Counted from the stretch's first letter, positions 17,128 to 26,520 are shown. The stretch is DNA of 64,000 nucleotides from Methylobacterium sp. 10 (GCF_000519085.1 NZ_KI912577.1:994501-1058500), one strand, 5' to 3'. Translations and numbers: made by a program. The notes: generated by a model not told the origin, from the sequence alone.

Positions 17128-17406
17128 TCAGACGTAGTGACCGGGGATCCAGCGGGTGCGCATCGGGTTCCAATGGCCCTGAATGTAGGGTCCAGGCCGA
17201 TCGGACCCGTGGCATGACGCCATCCAGACCGGGCCATGACTGCAGAGCTGACCGTAACGTCCGACCCATGCCACCTTGGTTATCAAATCACTCACCGAAC
17301 TGGTATCGTTCACACTATTGATCGTATTGGTGACCGGCATTTCAGCTGCATCAGCTGCGGTGATCATTGCGGACACGATGATGGCGGCGCTCATCAACAT
17401 CTTCAT
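17128..17406 (-). CDS. small secreted protein with a C-terminal WIPGHY motif
   Basis: 92 aa from ATG 17406, preceded by AAGGA. The signal peptide is residues 1-21 (ending ADAA). The C-terminus PYIQGHWNPMRTRWIPGHYV resembles YxxxxWxPGHW-type tails of small periplasmic alphaproteobacterial proteins of unknown role. Two cysteines (QLCSHG, ASCHG) may pair. A TTGACA hexamer lies about 30 bp upstream of the start. Confidence 0.6.
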   Translation of the reverse strand: MKMLMSAAIIVSAMITAADAAEMPVTNTINSVNDTSSVSDLITKVAWVGRYGQLCSHGPVWMASCHGSDRPGPYIQGHWNPMRTRWIPGHYV

Positions 17407-17744
17407 GACTGTGTTCCTTGTCGTCTTTGACTTGTCAATATCGGCTCCGTTGCCGGTAAGAGGGGGATATGCCTCCCAAAAACGACAGTCAACGCGATAG
17501 TTAGACCAAATGGTCAAAAACGCCGGCAATCACGCTTTGTTGATTGTACTAGGCAAGTAGAGGCAAACTTAAATGGATAATACAAAATCCCGATCCGAGG
17601 CGTAGCAGCCCTGCCCGGATCGAGGCTGATGCCATAACTCGCTGCAACGAAACGACTTATCCCGACGAAACGGTTTCCATGTCGTCGGAAGGTGTTCCCA
17701 GCACGGGCGTTACGGGCAGCGGCCCGGACGAGGCCAGCACGCAT
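17407..17744. other. 338-bp gap, AT-richer than its surroundings
   Basis: It lies between the start of a small secreted gene and the 3' end of the TonB receptor gene. A TTGACA and a GGGGGATATGCCTCCC dyad-like stretch (17461-17476) are visible near the secreted gene. I see no gene, tRNA or clear terminator. Confidence 0.45.
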
Positions 17745-19898
17745 TCAAAACCGCCCCGCCACCGTCAGCCGCACGGCCATCGGCTCCACCGGATGGAGAT
17801 GCGTGTCCGCCACCCCGCCGGCGGGCTCACCGCGCAGGCGCGACTCGTAAAAGTAATCGATCTGGCTCGCCTTGACGTTGAGCAGGTTGAGGATGTCGAG
17901 CTGCACGGTGACGCCGTTGTCGAAATTGTAGCCGATGCGGCCGTTCACCAGGGTGGTGGGCTTCGAGCGGACGGAATTGTCCTCGATCAGGGCGCGCGGA
18001 CCGAAATAGCGAAGCCGCAGCGTGCCGAACCAGCCGAGGGACTCGCCGAGGGTAAGGCCCGCCGCCGCGATGGCGGTGGGGGCGGCGGGGATGCGGCTCC
18101 CCGCCGGATCGCGGTCGGCAAAGCGCGCATGGGTGACGGTGAGGTCGGCATCGACGGCGAGCCAGGGCGTCACCGCGTAGTGGTTGGTCCACTCGATGCC
18201 GGTGCGCCGGCTCGGGCGGCTCGGCTCGGTGGTGCCGGCATCGCCCACGAACAGATTCTCGGAGTCGAAATCGAGCTGGAACAGGGTCACGGTGGATTCG
18301 AGACCGGCGATGGAGCGGTTGCGGATTCCGACCTCCGAGCCCACCGAGCGCACCAGCAGCGGCACCCGGTCGAGGGGGAAGAGGGGATTGCCCGGATCGA
18401 CCGTGATGGTCGCGCCCCGCGCGTCGTTGGAATGGAAACCCTCGCCGTAATTCACGAACAGCTCGGTCCCGATCCAGGGCCCGAGCACCATTCCGAGCTT
18501 GGGGCTGACGATGCCGTCGCGCGCGTGGCCCGAATTCAGCGGATTGTTCGATTTCACCGTGGCGTCGTAGGCGTCGGCGCGCAGGCCGACGCTGGTGCGC
18601 AGCCAGTCGGTCCAGCGCAGGCGGTTCTCGACGTAGAGGGCGGCGCTGCCCTCCTGCACGCGGTCGTCGCGCACGGTGGAGAGCGAGGTGCGCGCCCGCG
18701 TGTTGAACAGGCCCACATGGATGTCGTCGAACCGGGTCTGCACGCCGATCTCGTTCTCCATGGAGAGACCGAAGACCTCGCCCTTGAACACCCGGGCGAT
18801 CTCGCCGCCGGCGACCGTGCGGCTGTCGAGCTGGCGGAACTGGTCGCCGTTGACCGGGTCGTTGAGAAAATAGGTGAAGTTGTTGAAGAGGTTGAGGTTC
18901 GAGCGGATGACGTAGGCGCTGGCGCGGGTGACGCCGCCGTCGTCGGACCGGCTCCAGCGGCCCGACAGGGAGAAGCGGCTCGCATCGCCGCCATCGCTCG
19001 GGTCGAGGGTGCCGAAGCGGCCGATCAGGCCTTCGGAGATGGCCCGCTGCGGAACCTGGTTCGTCGCCGTCCAGCGGTTGGAATAGGCCATGCCGGTGAG
19101 GGAGAACCCGTCGAGGGCCGTGCCCTGGCTGTAGCGCAGCACGCCGTTGAGCTTGCGGATGGCATCCGGCACCACCCAGGGTCCGTCATAGACCTGAGCC
19201 TCGCCGGCGGCGAGGAGCGTCCCCTCCCCGAGGGGCGCGGAGGCGATGGTGAGGGCCCGCTTGTAGCCGAAGCTGCCGAGGGAGGTCAGCGCGAGAGGGC
19301 GGGGCACCGCGTCGATCGTGTCGATCCGCACCGAGCCGGCGGAGGCGAAATCGCCGTCGCGGGCGAAGTACGGGCCTTTGTGGAACTCCACCGCGCCGAC
19401 GAGCTCGGGAATGAGGAAGTTGATGTCGGCATAGCCCTGGCCGTGGCCATGGGTGCGCATGTTGGCGGGCATGCCGTCGATGGTAATGGCGATGTCGCTG
19501 CCGTGGTCGAGGTTGAAGCCGCGCAGGAAGTACTGGTTGGCTTTTCCCTCGCCGGAATGCTGGGTCACGATGAGGCCGGGCACGGCCTCCAGCACTTCGC
19601 CGGGGCGGGTGACCGGGCGGTCGTTGAGGGCCTTGCCGGTGATCACGCCGGAACTCGACGTCAGCGCGGGGGCGGACAGGGCGCCGAACGCCTCGGCCCC
19701 GCCGGCTCCGCCCGTCGCCCCACCGAGACCGGGACCGGCAGCGGCAGGGGGCGGCCGCATGTCGGCGGCCACCGAGAGTTCGTCGAGGGTCGCCTCGGCG
19801 GTGGTCGCCGCGCCGGCCTGGGCGAGGACCGGTGACGCGGATGTCATGAGCGCGAGGACGAGGAGGGGATGGAGAGCGCGTGGAGGATGGGCGGACAC
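17745..19898 (-). CDS. TonB-dependent outer-membrane receptor, cobalamin-riboswitch controlled
   Basis: 717 aa from GTG 19898 (CGAGG before it). The signal peptide ends at VLAQA. A TonB-box-like stretch (LDELSVA) precedes the plug domain (VITGKALNDRPVTRPGEVLEAVPGLIVTQHSG ... FLRGFNLDHG), then a 22-strand barrel ending in the outer-membrane C-terminal Phe (VAGRF). The receptor imports a scarce ligand using TonB energy. The riboswitch upstream (20025-20205) indicates vitamin B12, a corrinoid or cobalt. The histidine-containing MRTHGHGQGYAD in the plug could contact a metal complex. It is not closely BtuB-like by eye. Confidence 0.85.
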   Translation of the reverse strand: MSAHPPRALHPLLVLALMTSASPVLAQAGAATTAEATLDELSVAADMRPPPAAAGPGLGGATGGAGGAEAFGALSAPALTSSSGVITGKALNDRPVTRPGEVLEAVPGLIVTQHSGEGKANQYFLRGFNLDHGSDIAITIDGMPANMRTHGHGQGYADINFLIPELVGAVEFHKGPYFARDGDFASAGSVRIDTIDAVPRPLALTSLGSFGYKRALTIASAPLGEGTLLAAGEAQVYDGPWVVPDAIRKLNGVLRYSQGTALDGFSLTGMAYSNRWTATNQVPQRAISEGLIGRFGTLDPSDGGDASRFSLSGRWSRSDDGGVTRASAYVIRSNLNLFNNFTYFLNDPVNGDQFRQLDSRTVAGGEIARVFKGEVFGLSMENEIGVQTRFDDIHVGLFNTRARTSLSTVRDDRVQEGSAALYVENRLRWTDWLRTSVGLRADAYDATVKSNNPLNSGHARDGIVSPKLGMVLGPWIGTELFVNYGEGFHSNDARGATITVDPGNPLFPLDRVPLLVRSVGSEVGIRNRSIAGLESTVTLFQLDFDSENLFVGDAGTTEPSRPSRRTGIEWTNHYAVTPWLAVDADLTVTHARFADRDPAGSRIPAAPTAIAAAGLTLGESLGWFGTLRLRYFGPRALIEDNSVRSKPTTLVNGRIGYNFDNGVTVQLDILNLLNVKASQIDYFYESRLRGEPAGGVADTHLHPVEPMAVRLTVAGRF

Positions 19899-20024
19899 GG
19901 CAGGAACCTCGGGCGACGGCAGTGGCACGTCACCGCGAACGAAGCCGATGCGTTCGCGACATGCGAACGCCCCGACACCCCACCAGGACACCCCGCCCGA
20001 TGCGTTTCGCGTGTGACCACGACT

Positions 20025-20205
20025 GACGGCAGGTCTCCTGGCTCACGGGTCACCGCCCTCTCATCGTCTTCCCAGATGCCGGAGCATCCAGTGACGTGTT
20101 GATGATGGGCTCGCCGCTTACAGTTGCGGGGGCAGCCGCGGCATCGGATGCAAGATCCTCACCGCGTTCCCTTTTGATCCCCCGGAGGGGAACCGTCGCG
20201 GCCAC
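20025..20205 (-). promoter_or_regulatory. cobalamin (B12) riboswitch
   Basis: Read on the minus strand: AAAAGGGAACGCGGTGAGGA, the B12 box GCCCCCGCAACTGTAAGCGG (around 20114-20134), a CACTGGATGCTCCGGCATCTGGGAAG segment, and the 3' element GAGCCAGGAGACCTGCC (20028-20044). These are the invariant pieces of the class I cobalamin riboswitch in the correct order. It ends about 125 bp before the TonB receptor start, so B12 should repress that gene. Confidence 0.93.
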
Positions 20206-20295
20206 GCTAGGTCGGCCGCGACGGGACGGTCAATTGCGAGATGGTCCCGTCCCGATCATCGCCGCCGCCCTGTCGCATCGCGGCAACGTCCGGCT

Positions 20296-21399
20296 TTACT
20301 CCGGCAGCGAGTCGAGGCTCTTCGGCTCCTCGATGCGGCGGCCGTTCTTCTCGGCCCGGAAGCGCTTGCCCATCTCGTAGGCCGATTTGCGCATGCGCAT
20401 GATGCCGCCCAGCGGCCGATGCGCGGCGAGGCCGTGCCACGGGCTGAACGACAGGCCGTCATCGACGTAAGCCGCCCGGGCCTCGCTCCAGCTCGCCTGC
20501 GGCCCGGCGGTGAGGGTGGCGATGGTGCGGTAGGGGCTCGCCTCCTCGGGCCAGACCACGGAGGCGTCCTCCACCGGCATGTCGTCGAGGTTCAGGCAGA
20601 GCTGCGCCCGCAATTCCCAGGTGCCGCCATGGGTGCGGAAATGCGCCAATACCGCCTCGCGGATCGCATTGGGGGCGCTGGTGTCGTCCAGCGGCGTGTC
20701 GGTGAGCGCCGTCAGATCCGGCGAGACCGGGATGAGCGCGATCTTGGCGATGTGATCGCCGAAGCGCAGCGGGACCTGGCTGTAGAAGCTGTCGCCCAGG
20801 AGATGCGTCTCCGGCTGTCCGCCAAGCGTCGCCAGGGTCGGGCTCGGCGAACCGGTGGCCACCACGACCGCGCTCTGCACGCCGCGCAACGCCGCCGATG
20901 CGACCTTTTTCAGCCCCTCGGCCCGGTCCGTGGTCTTGGCGAGGAGCTTCAGGGTCGCCAGGAACTGCTTCGGTCCGGGTGCGGAGAAGGCCGGGCCGTT
21001 GACGAGCACGAAATCCTGCGTGGCATCCCCCTCCGACCCTTCGAGACGCTCGCCCTCCACGCCGACGATCTTAATCGCCACGCCGCGCGGAGTGGAGACG
21101 CTGTCGTCGAGGATGTCACCGGGGATGGTCGAGAAGCGCATCACCACCGGATAGCGCCCCGATGTCGCGAACAGGCCCTGCGCCAGCTCGGAGGGCAGGT
21201 CGGCGGCGATCGCCAACTCCGCCTTCAGCACGCCATGCGCCTTGGCGTGGACGCTGCGGATGGCATGGCCGCCATGGGCGAGGGTCGTCTCGCTGATGGA
21301 CCGCATGGTCTCGCTCAGGGACCGGCTGGTCTCGGCCTCGTCGGCCTCGGGGGTCTCGATGGCGGGCGTGTAGCGCAGGTAGGGGGTCTCGATCGCCAA
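20296..21399 (-). CDS. catalase-fold heme protein (catalase-related peroxidase type)
   Basis: 367 aa from TTG 21399, which has GGAG 8 bp before it and gives the expected N-terminus AIETPYLRYTP; upstream frame is low-quality. The distal heme histidine motif is RSVHAKAHGVLKAE, followed by GLFATSGRYPVVMRFST and DFVLVNGPAF. The C-terminal PWHGLAAHRPLGGIMRMRKSAYE matches the short catalase-related group (MAP2744c-like) rather than the 480-residue monofunctional catalases; the usual R-x3-Y proximal motif is not evident. It is probably a heme peroxidase using organic co-substrates. It lies 164 bp downstream of the opgG-type gene, same strand. Confidence 0.82.
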   Translation of the reverse strand: MAIETPYLRYTPAIETPEADEAETSRSLSETMRSISETTLAHGGHAIRSVHAKAHGVLKAELAIAADLPSELAQGLFATSGRYPVVMRFSTIPGDILDDSVSTPRGVAIKIVGVEGERLEGSEGDATQDFVLVNGPAFSAPGPKQFLATLKLLAKTTDRAEGLKKVASAALRGVQSAVVVATGSPSPTLATLGGQPETHLLGDSFYSQVPLRFGDHIAKIALIPVSPDLTALTDTPLDDTSAPNAIREAVLAHFRTHGGTWELRAQLCLNLDDMPVEDASVVWPEEASPYRTIATLTAGPQASWSEARAAYVDDGLSFSPWHGLAAHRPLGGIMRMRKSAYEMGKRFRAEKNGRRIEEPKSLDSLPE

Positions 21400-21563
21400 G
21401 GGTGCTGCTCCGGCGGGATGGCGGACGCCGCGCCCCGAGGCGCTTCGAAGGCCCTGAGGGACCCGGGCGGCTCCGCAACCTGGTGGTGTTCCAAGTTGAG
21501 AATCCCCGACCGGTCCTCCCGTTCCGATCCCTGCGGCAACTCGCCAAGTCGTCAGATCGGCGA

Positions 21564-23213
21564 TCAGGCAGCGTTGTCCCAGGTCTCGCTGATCGGGCGA
21601 CCGCCGCGCATGAGGCGCGCCCGCAGGATGACGTCGCCGGGCGGCAGCGGCGTCGGCGGGCGCCATTCCACGTAGAGGCGCCAGCCCCCGGTCTGGGGCA
21701 CCCGCTCCACCACCGGATCGACCATGGTGCCGGCACTGGCCGAGACCTCGGCCGCGATGTCCCCGTCATGGCCGGTGGGCAGGCCGGGTCCTTCGAAATC
21801 GATGACGTAGAGGCGCCGTTCCGGCCTCGGCGGCGTGGTCGGGCGCAGGCGCTCGGCCGAACCGACCCGGGTCGAGACCACCCGGGCCAGCGCGCTGAGC
21901 ACGGCGGTGTCCGGCTCGGCCCCGACGGTCACGAGCGTGTAGGCGAGGTCGAGGGCGCTCCCCGCCGTGACGGGTGCGGCCGGCACGAAGGCCGCGACGA
22001 TGTTGTCCATGTACTCCTCGCGGGACGGGATCTCGAAGAGCTGCACCGCCCCGGCGCCGAACCCCGCCTGGGGCGTGACCCAGAGGCCGGGCCGGGCCTC
22101 GTGCCGGGCCTGGACGTCGAGATAGGCGGCAAAGCTTCGCTCGCGCTGGAGAAGCCCGAACCCCTCTAGGGGATCGACCCGGAAGGCCGAGATCTGCGGA
22201 TCGCGCCGTCCGTTGCTCAGGGGGCGCCACAGGCGGTCGTCCCCGGTAGAAACCACGAGGCCATCGGAATCGTGGACCTGCGGCCTGAAATCGTCGAAGC
22301 GCTCCGCTCCACGCGCGCCCGGTCCGTTCTGCCCGTGCAGGAACATGCTGGTCAGCGGCGCGAGGCCCAGGCGCGGGATGGCGGCGCGGGGATGCAGCGA
22401 GGCGGTGACGACCATCCGCGAGGTCTCGCCGGGTTCGACCACGAAGCGGTAGGCGCCCGCCAGGCTCGGCGAATCGAGGAGCGCCAGGATCGTCACGGCG
22501 TGGGCCTCGGCCTTCGGCTCGCAGATCCAGAACGCCGTGAAGTCCGGGAACTCCTCCGCTCCGGGACCGCCGGTCTGGATCGCGGCGCCGCGCGCCGACA
22601 GGCCGTATTCCTGGATCTTTCCGCGCAGCCGGAAATACGAGGCGCCGAGGAAGACCAGGAATTCTTCCTGATGAGCCGGCTTCGCATCGTCGAAGGCGTG
22701 ATGCAGCCGGAAGCCGGCAAAGCCGAGATCGCGCGGAAAATCCTGCCCGGCGAGGTCGGAGCCGAGATCGAACAGGCTCGACTGATAGAGGATCGGCTGC
22801 GGCGGTCCGTCCGGCGGCTGGAGGAACAGGGCGACTCGCTTCTTCTGCAGGAAACCGCGATGGAACAGCTGCAACGAGAACGAACCGCCCAGGCGAGGGG
22901 CCGCGTCGGGGCGGAAGGTGATCGCCCGATAGCCGTCATAGCTGAGGCCGGCGAGGGGGGCCGGGAGATCCTCCGGAGCGGGCCGGTAGGGTGCGGCGGC
23001 GAGGCGGCGGGCCTGGGCCACGACCCCCTCGAAGGTCATCGGCCCGTCATGGGGTGGGTCGACCGTGTCGGCGGCCATCGTTCTGGCGGTATTCAGGTCG
23101 ACGGCACTAGGCATTATCATGCCTGCGGTCATACCGAGCGCGGTTCGCAAGGTCTGCCGCCGCGAGAGGGGCTCGCGTCCCGAACGCTCGTCTCCGCCGT
23201 CGTCCCGTGTCAT
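21564..23213 (-). CDS. periplasmic glucan biosynthesis protein, OpgG/OpgD (MdoG) family
   Basis: 549 aa. A twin-arginine signal (SRRQTLRTALGMTAGM) suggests Tat export, a trait of OpgD more than OpgG. The MdoG domain is evident: MTFEGVVAQARRLAAAPYRP, LSYDGYRAITFRP, FSLQLFHRGF and the C-terminal GGWRLYVEWRPP. The family builds or branches osmoregulated periplasmic glucans from polyglucose made by OpgH. It is transcribed divergently from the opgH gene, with only 63 bp between starts, instead of in the usual opgGH operon. Confidence 0.92.
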   Translation of the reverse strand: MTRDDGGDERSGREPLSRRQTLRTALGMTAGMIMPSAVDLNTARTMAADTVDPPHDGPMTFEGVVAQARRLAAAPYRPAPEDLPAPLAGLSYDGYRAITFRPDAAPRLGGSFSLQLFHRGFLQKKRVALFLQPPDGPPQPILYQSSLFDLGSDLAGQDFPRDLGFAGFRLHHAFDDAKPAHQEEFLVFLGASYFRLRGKIQEYGLSARGAAIQTGGPGAEEFPDFTAFWICEPKAEAHAVTILALLDSPSLAGAYRFVVEPGETSRMVVTASLHPRAAIPRLGLAPLTSMFLHGQNGPGARGAERFDDFRPQVHDSDGLVVSTGDDRLWRPLSNGRRDPQISAFRVDPLEGFGLLQRERSFAAYLDVQARHEARPGLWVTPQAGFGAGAVQLFEIPSREEYMDNIVAAFVPAAPVTAGSALDLAYTLVTVGAEPDTAVLSALARVVSTRVGSAERLRPTTPPRPERRLYVIDFEGPGLPTGHDGDIAAEVSASAGTMVDPVVERVPQTGGWRLYVEWRPPTPLPPGDVILRARLMRGGRPISETWDNAA

Positions 23214-23276
23214 CGATGCCCTTCATGTCGTGACGGATGACGGCTCACTTCACTTCGATCGAGTGTCCATCGCCCC

Positions 23277-25214
23277 ATGTCCATCACCCGGTTGTCGCAC
23301 GACGCATCCCAAGTCGGAATCCCGGAAGCCGGAATCCCGGTCCCGGCGATTCCCGCGAGCCGGCCGAGCGAGACGCCCTCGTTCGAGGAGCCGTCGCTCC
23401 TGTGGCGGCGGCTCCTGCTGGCGGTGCCGACCCTGGTCACCGCGGCCGCGATCGCGTGGCTCGCCGTGTCCGCCTACGGACGCCCCGACGGAGCGTTGGG
23501 CTGGGCCGTGCTCGTGCTGTTCGGCCTCGTGATGGCGTGGCAATCCTTCGTCGCCTGGCAATACGTCTACGGACTCGTGGCGACCGGGTTCGGCGATGCC
23601 GCCAAATCCGCGATCGAGATCCGCTCGGCCACGGTGCCGGCCACCGCCTCGGGCCTGAGCCGCACGGCGGCCGTGGTGGCGATCCATGCCGAGGACGCGG
23701 TGGCGGTGTTCGCCGCCCTGCGCGTCATGGCCCGCTCGCTCCAGCGTGGCGGCGGCGACGGGTCCGATATCGATGTCTTCGTCCTCTCCGATACCCGCGA
23801 CGGCGCCATCGCGGCGGTGGAGGAGCATGAATTCGCCCGGATCGAAGCCTGGGCGCGCCTGAACGGCCCCGGCCTGCCGCGTTTCCGCTACCGGCGGCGC
23901 CAGGACAATGCGGGCCGCAAGGCCGGCAACATCGCCGAGTTCTGCAAGTCCTACGGCTCGGAATACGATTTCATGATCGTGCTCGACGCCGACAGCCTGA
24001 TGACCGGCGCCACCATGCGCCGCCTCGCCCGGCTGATGGAGGAAGCCCCCAAGGTCGGGCTGATCCAGACCGTCTCCTACGCCACCGGCCGGGACACGCT
24101 GTTCGCCCGCATCCAGCAATTCGCCGTGCGGCTCTACGCGCCGCTGTCGATCCGCTGCCTCGAGACCTGGCAGGGCGCGGACGGGAGCTATTGGGGCCAC
24201 AACGCGATCCTGCGGGTCGCGGCCTTCGCCGACAATGCCGAACTGCCGCTGCTGCCCGGCAAGGCGCCGCTGGGCGGCGAGATCCTGTGCCACGACATCG
24301 TCGAGGGCGCCCTCCTGCGCCGGGCCGGATGGGAGGTCTGCCTCCTGCCCGAGATGGGCGGCACCTGGGAGGAGATGCCGACGAACCTCGTCGATCTCCT
24401 GGGGCGCGAGCGGCGCTGGTGCCAGGGCAACATGCAGCACCTGCGCGTGACCACCCTGCCGGGTCTGCGGGCCGCGAGCCGATGGCACCTCATCGTCGGG
24501 ATCCTGTCCTACCTCGCCTGCCCGCTCTGGGTGCTGTTCCTCGCCGCCGCCTCGATCCAGGCCGCCGTCACCGGCGATCTCGGCCTCCTGGCCTATGGAC
24601 TCACCGGGACGGGCCTCGCCGCCCATGCGCTGGCCGCCCTCGTCGTCACCGTGATGGCGCTGCCGAAGCTCCTCAGCCTCGGCCATGTCCTGGCCTCGCC
24701 GGCCCGCCGCGCCGCTTTCGGCGGCACCGCTTCGCTCCTGAAGAGCGCCGTGCTCGAACAGATCGTCTGGGTGCTGCTCTGGCCGGTCATGACGGTCTTT
24801 GCCGCCGGCGCCGTCGCCACCACCTTCCTCGGCCGCGTGGTTCGGTGGGATTCGCAGGTGCGCGACGACCGTCAGGTGCCGTGGTCCGAGGCGATCCGCC
24901 TGCAGGTGGACGCCCTGGTGGCGGGTGCCCTGCTCGCCGGCCTGCTCGTTTATGCCGGCGACCCCTGGCTCGCCCTGTGGATGGGGCCGGTGGCCCTTGC
25001 GCTCCTCACGAGCCCGGCCTTCAGCGTTCTGACCAGCCGCGCCGATCTCGGCCGCGCCTCGCAGAGGAACCGCCTGTTCCTCTCCATCGACGACACGGAC
25101 CGCGCCCCCGAGCTCCTCGACCTGGCCTCGGTCCGCCGGGGCGAGGAGCGCGGCAAGCCCGCGCGCCAGGACGTCTGGACGGCCGCAGAAGCGGAGATCT
25201 CTGCGCCGCGGTGA
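23277..25214 (+). CDS. opgH: glucan glucosyltransferase OpgH (MdoH)
   Basis: 645 aa, shorter than the ~850 aa E. coli enzyme. Two N-terminal membrane helices (residues ~42-100), a GT2 catalytic domain with the DxD motif (FMIVLDADSLM) and the acceptor motif RERRWCQGN, then four or five C-terminal membrane helices. The stretch QFAVRLYAPLSIRCLETWQGADGSYWGHNAILR is diagnostic for OpgH. It polymerises beta-1,2-glucose from UDP-glucose at the inner membrane; the divergent OpgG/D-type protein acts on the product. Confidence 0.94.
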   Translation: MSITRLSHDASQVGIPEAGIPVPAIPASRPSETPSFEEPSLLWRRLLLAVPTLVTAAAIAWLAVSAYGRPDGALGWAVLVLFGLVMAWQSFVAWQYVYGLVATGFGDAAKSAIEIRSATVPATASGLSRTAAVVAIHAEDAVAVFAALRVMARSLQRGGGDGSDIDVFVLSDTRDGAIAAVEEHEFARIEAWARLNGPGLPRFRYRRRQDNAGRKAGNIAEFCKSYGSEYDFMIVLDADSLMTGATMRRLARLMEEAPKVGLIQTVSYATGRDTLFARIQQFAVRLYAPLSIRCLETWQGADGSYWGHNAILRVAAFADNAELPLLPGKAPLGGEILCHDIVEGALLRRAGWEVCLLPEMGGTWEEMPTNLVDLLGRERRWCQGNMQHLRVTTLPGLRAASRWHLIVGILSYLACPLWVLFLAAASIQAAVTGDLGLLAYGLTGTGLAAHALAALVVTVMALPKLLSLGHVLASPARRAAFGGTASLLKSAVLEQIVWVLLWPVMTVFAAGAVATTFLGRVVRWDSQVRDDRQVPWSEAIRLQVDALVAGALLAGLLVYAGDPWLALWMGPVALALLTSPAFSVLTSRADLGRASQRNRLFLSIDDTDRAPELLDLASVRRGEERGKPARQDVWTAAEAEISAPR

Positions 25215-25293
25215 GGTTAGAGGGGCTGGGAGCTAGGTCCAGACCCCATCGGCTTGACCGTGTGAAGGGTTCCTCAAAGTGGGAAGCGGACAT

Positions 25294-25884
25294 TCAAGGG
25301 CTTCGTGAGCGGTCTGCGAAACGCAAAACCGTTATCGATGCGAGACCAAGCTCGGCAAGTTGGCGACGCACGTCGTCCTGCGTCCAACCTTTGTTGCAGT
25401 CGTGGGAGCCAGTCGACACTGAGGCATAATGACGGTCGCCAGACGACATGGTATTCGAGGGATTAGCAAGAAGGTCTAATGTCCATTCGTAACTGACACA
25501 CGCTCTGTAACTGTCGTGCTCGGGTCGGCAGTATAGACCTTTAATGTCGCACACCTTGCGATCTTCGAAGAGGTGCAGGGGGACATCAGCGCAGATTACC
25601 TCGCCACCACTGAACCATCCGCGACCGCTCCAGCTGCAAAAGCTCGGGTCGACGGCAAAGGCAAGCACCAAAGCCTTCGATCCAGGGCGGGAAACGGACA
25701 CCCGATGGGCTTCATTTTCCGATGGCGCGCGCCAGACGAGAGACGCCCAATACACGACGAGTGCCAAGCTCATCGCAAGGCCCGTCGCGAGGAGCACCCC
25801 GAGCATCGTGCGTCCGCTGCTTGGCGTTGGGGGAGTTACCTGGATCACATCAGCTCTGGTCCCGATACGGCGCGTTACAGCCAA
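25294..25884 (-). CDS. membrane-anchored protein of unknown function, atypical composition
   Basis: 196 aa, not recognised. One membrane helix (MLGVLLATGLAMSLALVVYWASLVW, residues 27-51) is followed by an extracytoplasmic part with several cysteines (FCSWSGR, VICADVP, VCDIKGLYC, RACVSYE, DCNKGW), suggesting disulfides. Codon choice is more AT-tolerant than in the neighbours, which hints at later acquisition. It stands alone between opgH and a small exported gene. Confidence 0.6.
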   Translation of the reverse strand: MAVTRRIGTRADVIQVTPPTPSSGRTMLGVLLATGLAMSLALVVYWASLVWRAPSENEAHRVSVSRPGSKALVLAFAVDPSFCSWSGRGWFSGGEVICADVPLHLFEDRKVCDIKGLYCRPEHDSYRACVSYEWTLDLLANPSNTMSSGDRHYASVSTGSHDCNKGWTQDDVRRQLAELGLASITVLRFADRSRSP

Positions 25885-25960
25885 TCATGATCGTCCAGCA
25901 CGGCTTCGGTCATGAATCGCACCCCGTCTGATCAAGATCATCGCATTCTGACCCTGGGAG

Positions 25961-26422
25961 CTAGGGCTTCTCCAGCACCTCGATCGGGTTGGTGCGCTGG
26001 CTCGGCTTCGGCTCGGCGGTGGCGGCGCCGGCATTGCCGTCCGCCTTCTCGCGCCGGGCGCCGGAACTGGTATCCGCGCCGGGTCCGGTCCCCTGGGTCG
26101 GCACCGTGCCGCTCGCCAGTTCGAGGCAGGTCACCATCTCCACGTAGGACGGGAAGCCGCCCGCCTGGAACTGCTTCTCGCACTGGGTCTTGGCGGCCGG
26201 CGAGTAGTCGCCCCAGCGGCGCTGGGCTTCCTTGCGCGCCGCCTCTTCCGAACGCAGGCAGCCCTCGACGGTGGCGTTGTCGCTGACGCTGGCTTCGGCG
26301 CGGACCGAGGATTTGCAGGTGGCCTGCACATCGAGCTTGGGCGGCCCATCGGCGGCCGGGGCCACGGTCGTGAGGGCGACGAGCGCGAGGGCGCCGGTCA
26401 GGAGGGGAACAGGGAATCGCAT
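25961..26422 (-). CDS. small exported protein of unknown function
   Basis: 153 aa from ATG 26422. The signal peptide ends at APAADG. The mature domain has four cysteines (ATCKSSV, EGCLRSEE, TQCEKQF, VTCLEL) at helical spacing, a two-helix disulfide-stapled hairpin (SEEAARKEAQRRWGDYSPAAKTQCEKQF). A disordered Gly/Thr/Ala-rich tail follows. This small periplasmic family is widespread in Methylobacterium and Bradyrhizobium, of unknown role. Confidence 0.68.
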   Translation of the reverse strand: MRFPVPLLTGALALVALTTVAPAADGPPKLDVQATCKSSVRAEASVSDNATVEGCLRSEEAARKEAQRRWGDYSPAAKTQCEKQFQAGGFPSYVEMVTCLELASGTVPTQGTGPGADTSSGARREKADGNAGAATAEPKPSQRTNPIEVLEKP

Positions 26423-26520
26423 TGGGTCGTCCTCGCTCGCATCGCGGCGACCGCCCGGCGGCGGTCCGTCCCTCGCACAATGCGCGAAGGGCGGGATCGC
26501 GCCAAGAACCGACGAGGAAA

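Noticed and set aside
17679..19835. A 718-codon open frame on the plus strand opposite the TonB receptor gene
   Set aside because: Its translation is low-complexity Ala/Gly/Arg/Glu-rich with no motif. It is an antisense artefact of GC-rich codon usage; the minus strand has a full receptor with signal peptide and riboswitch.
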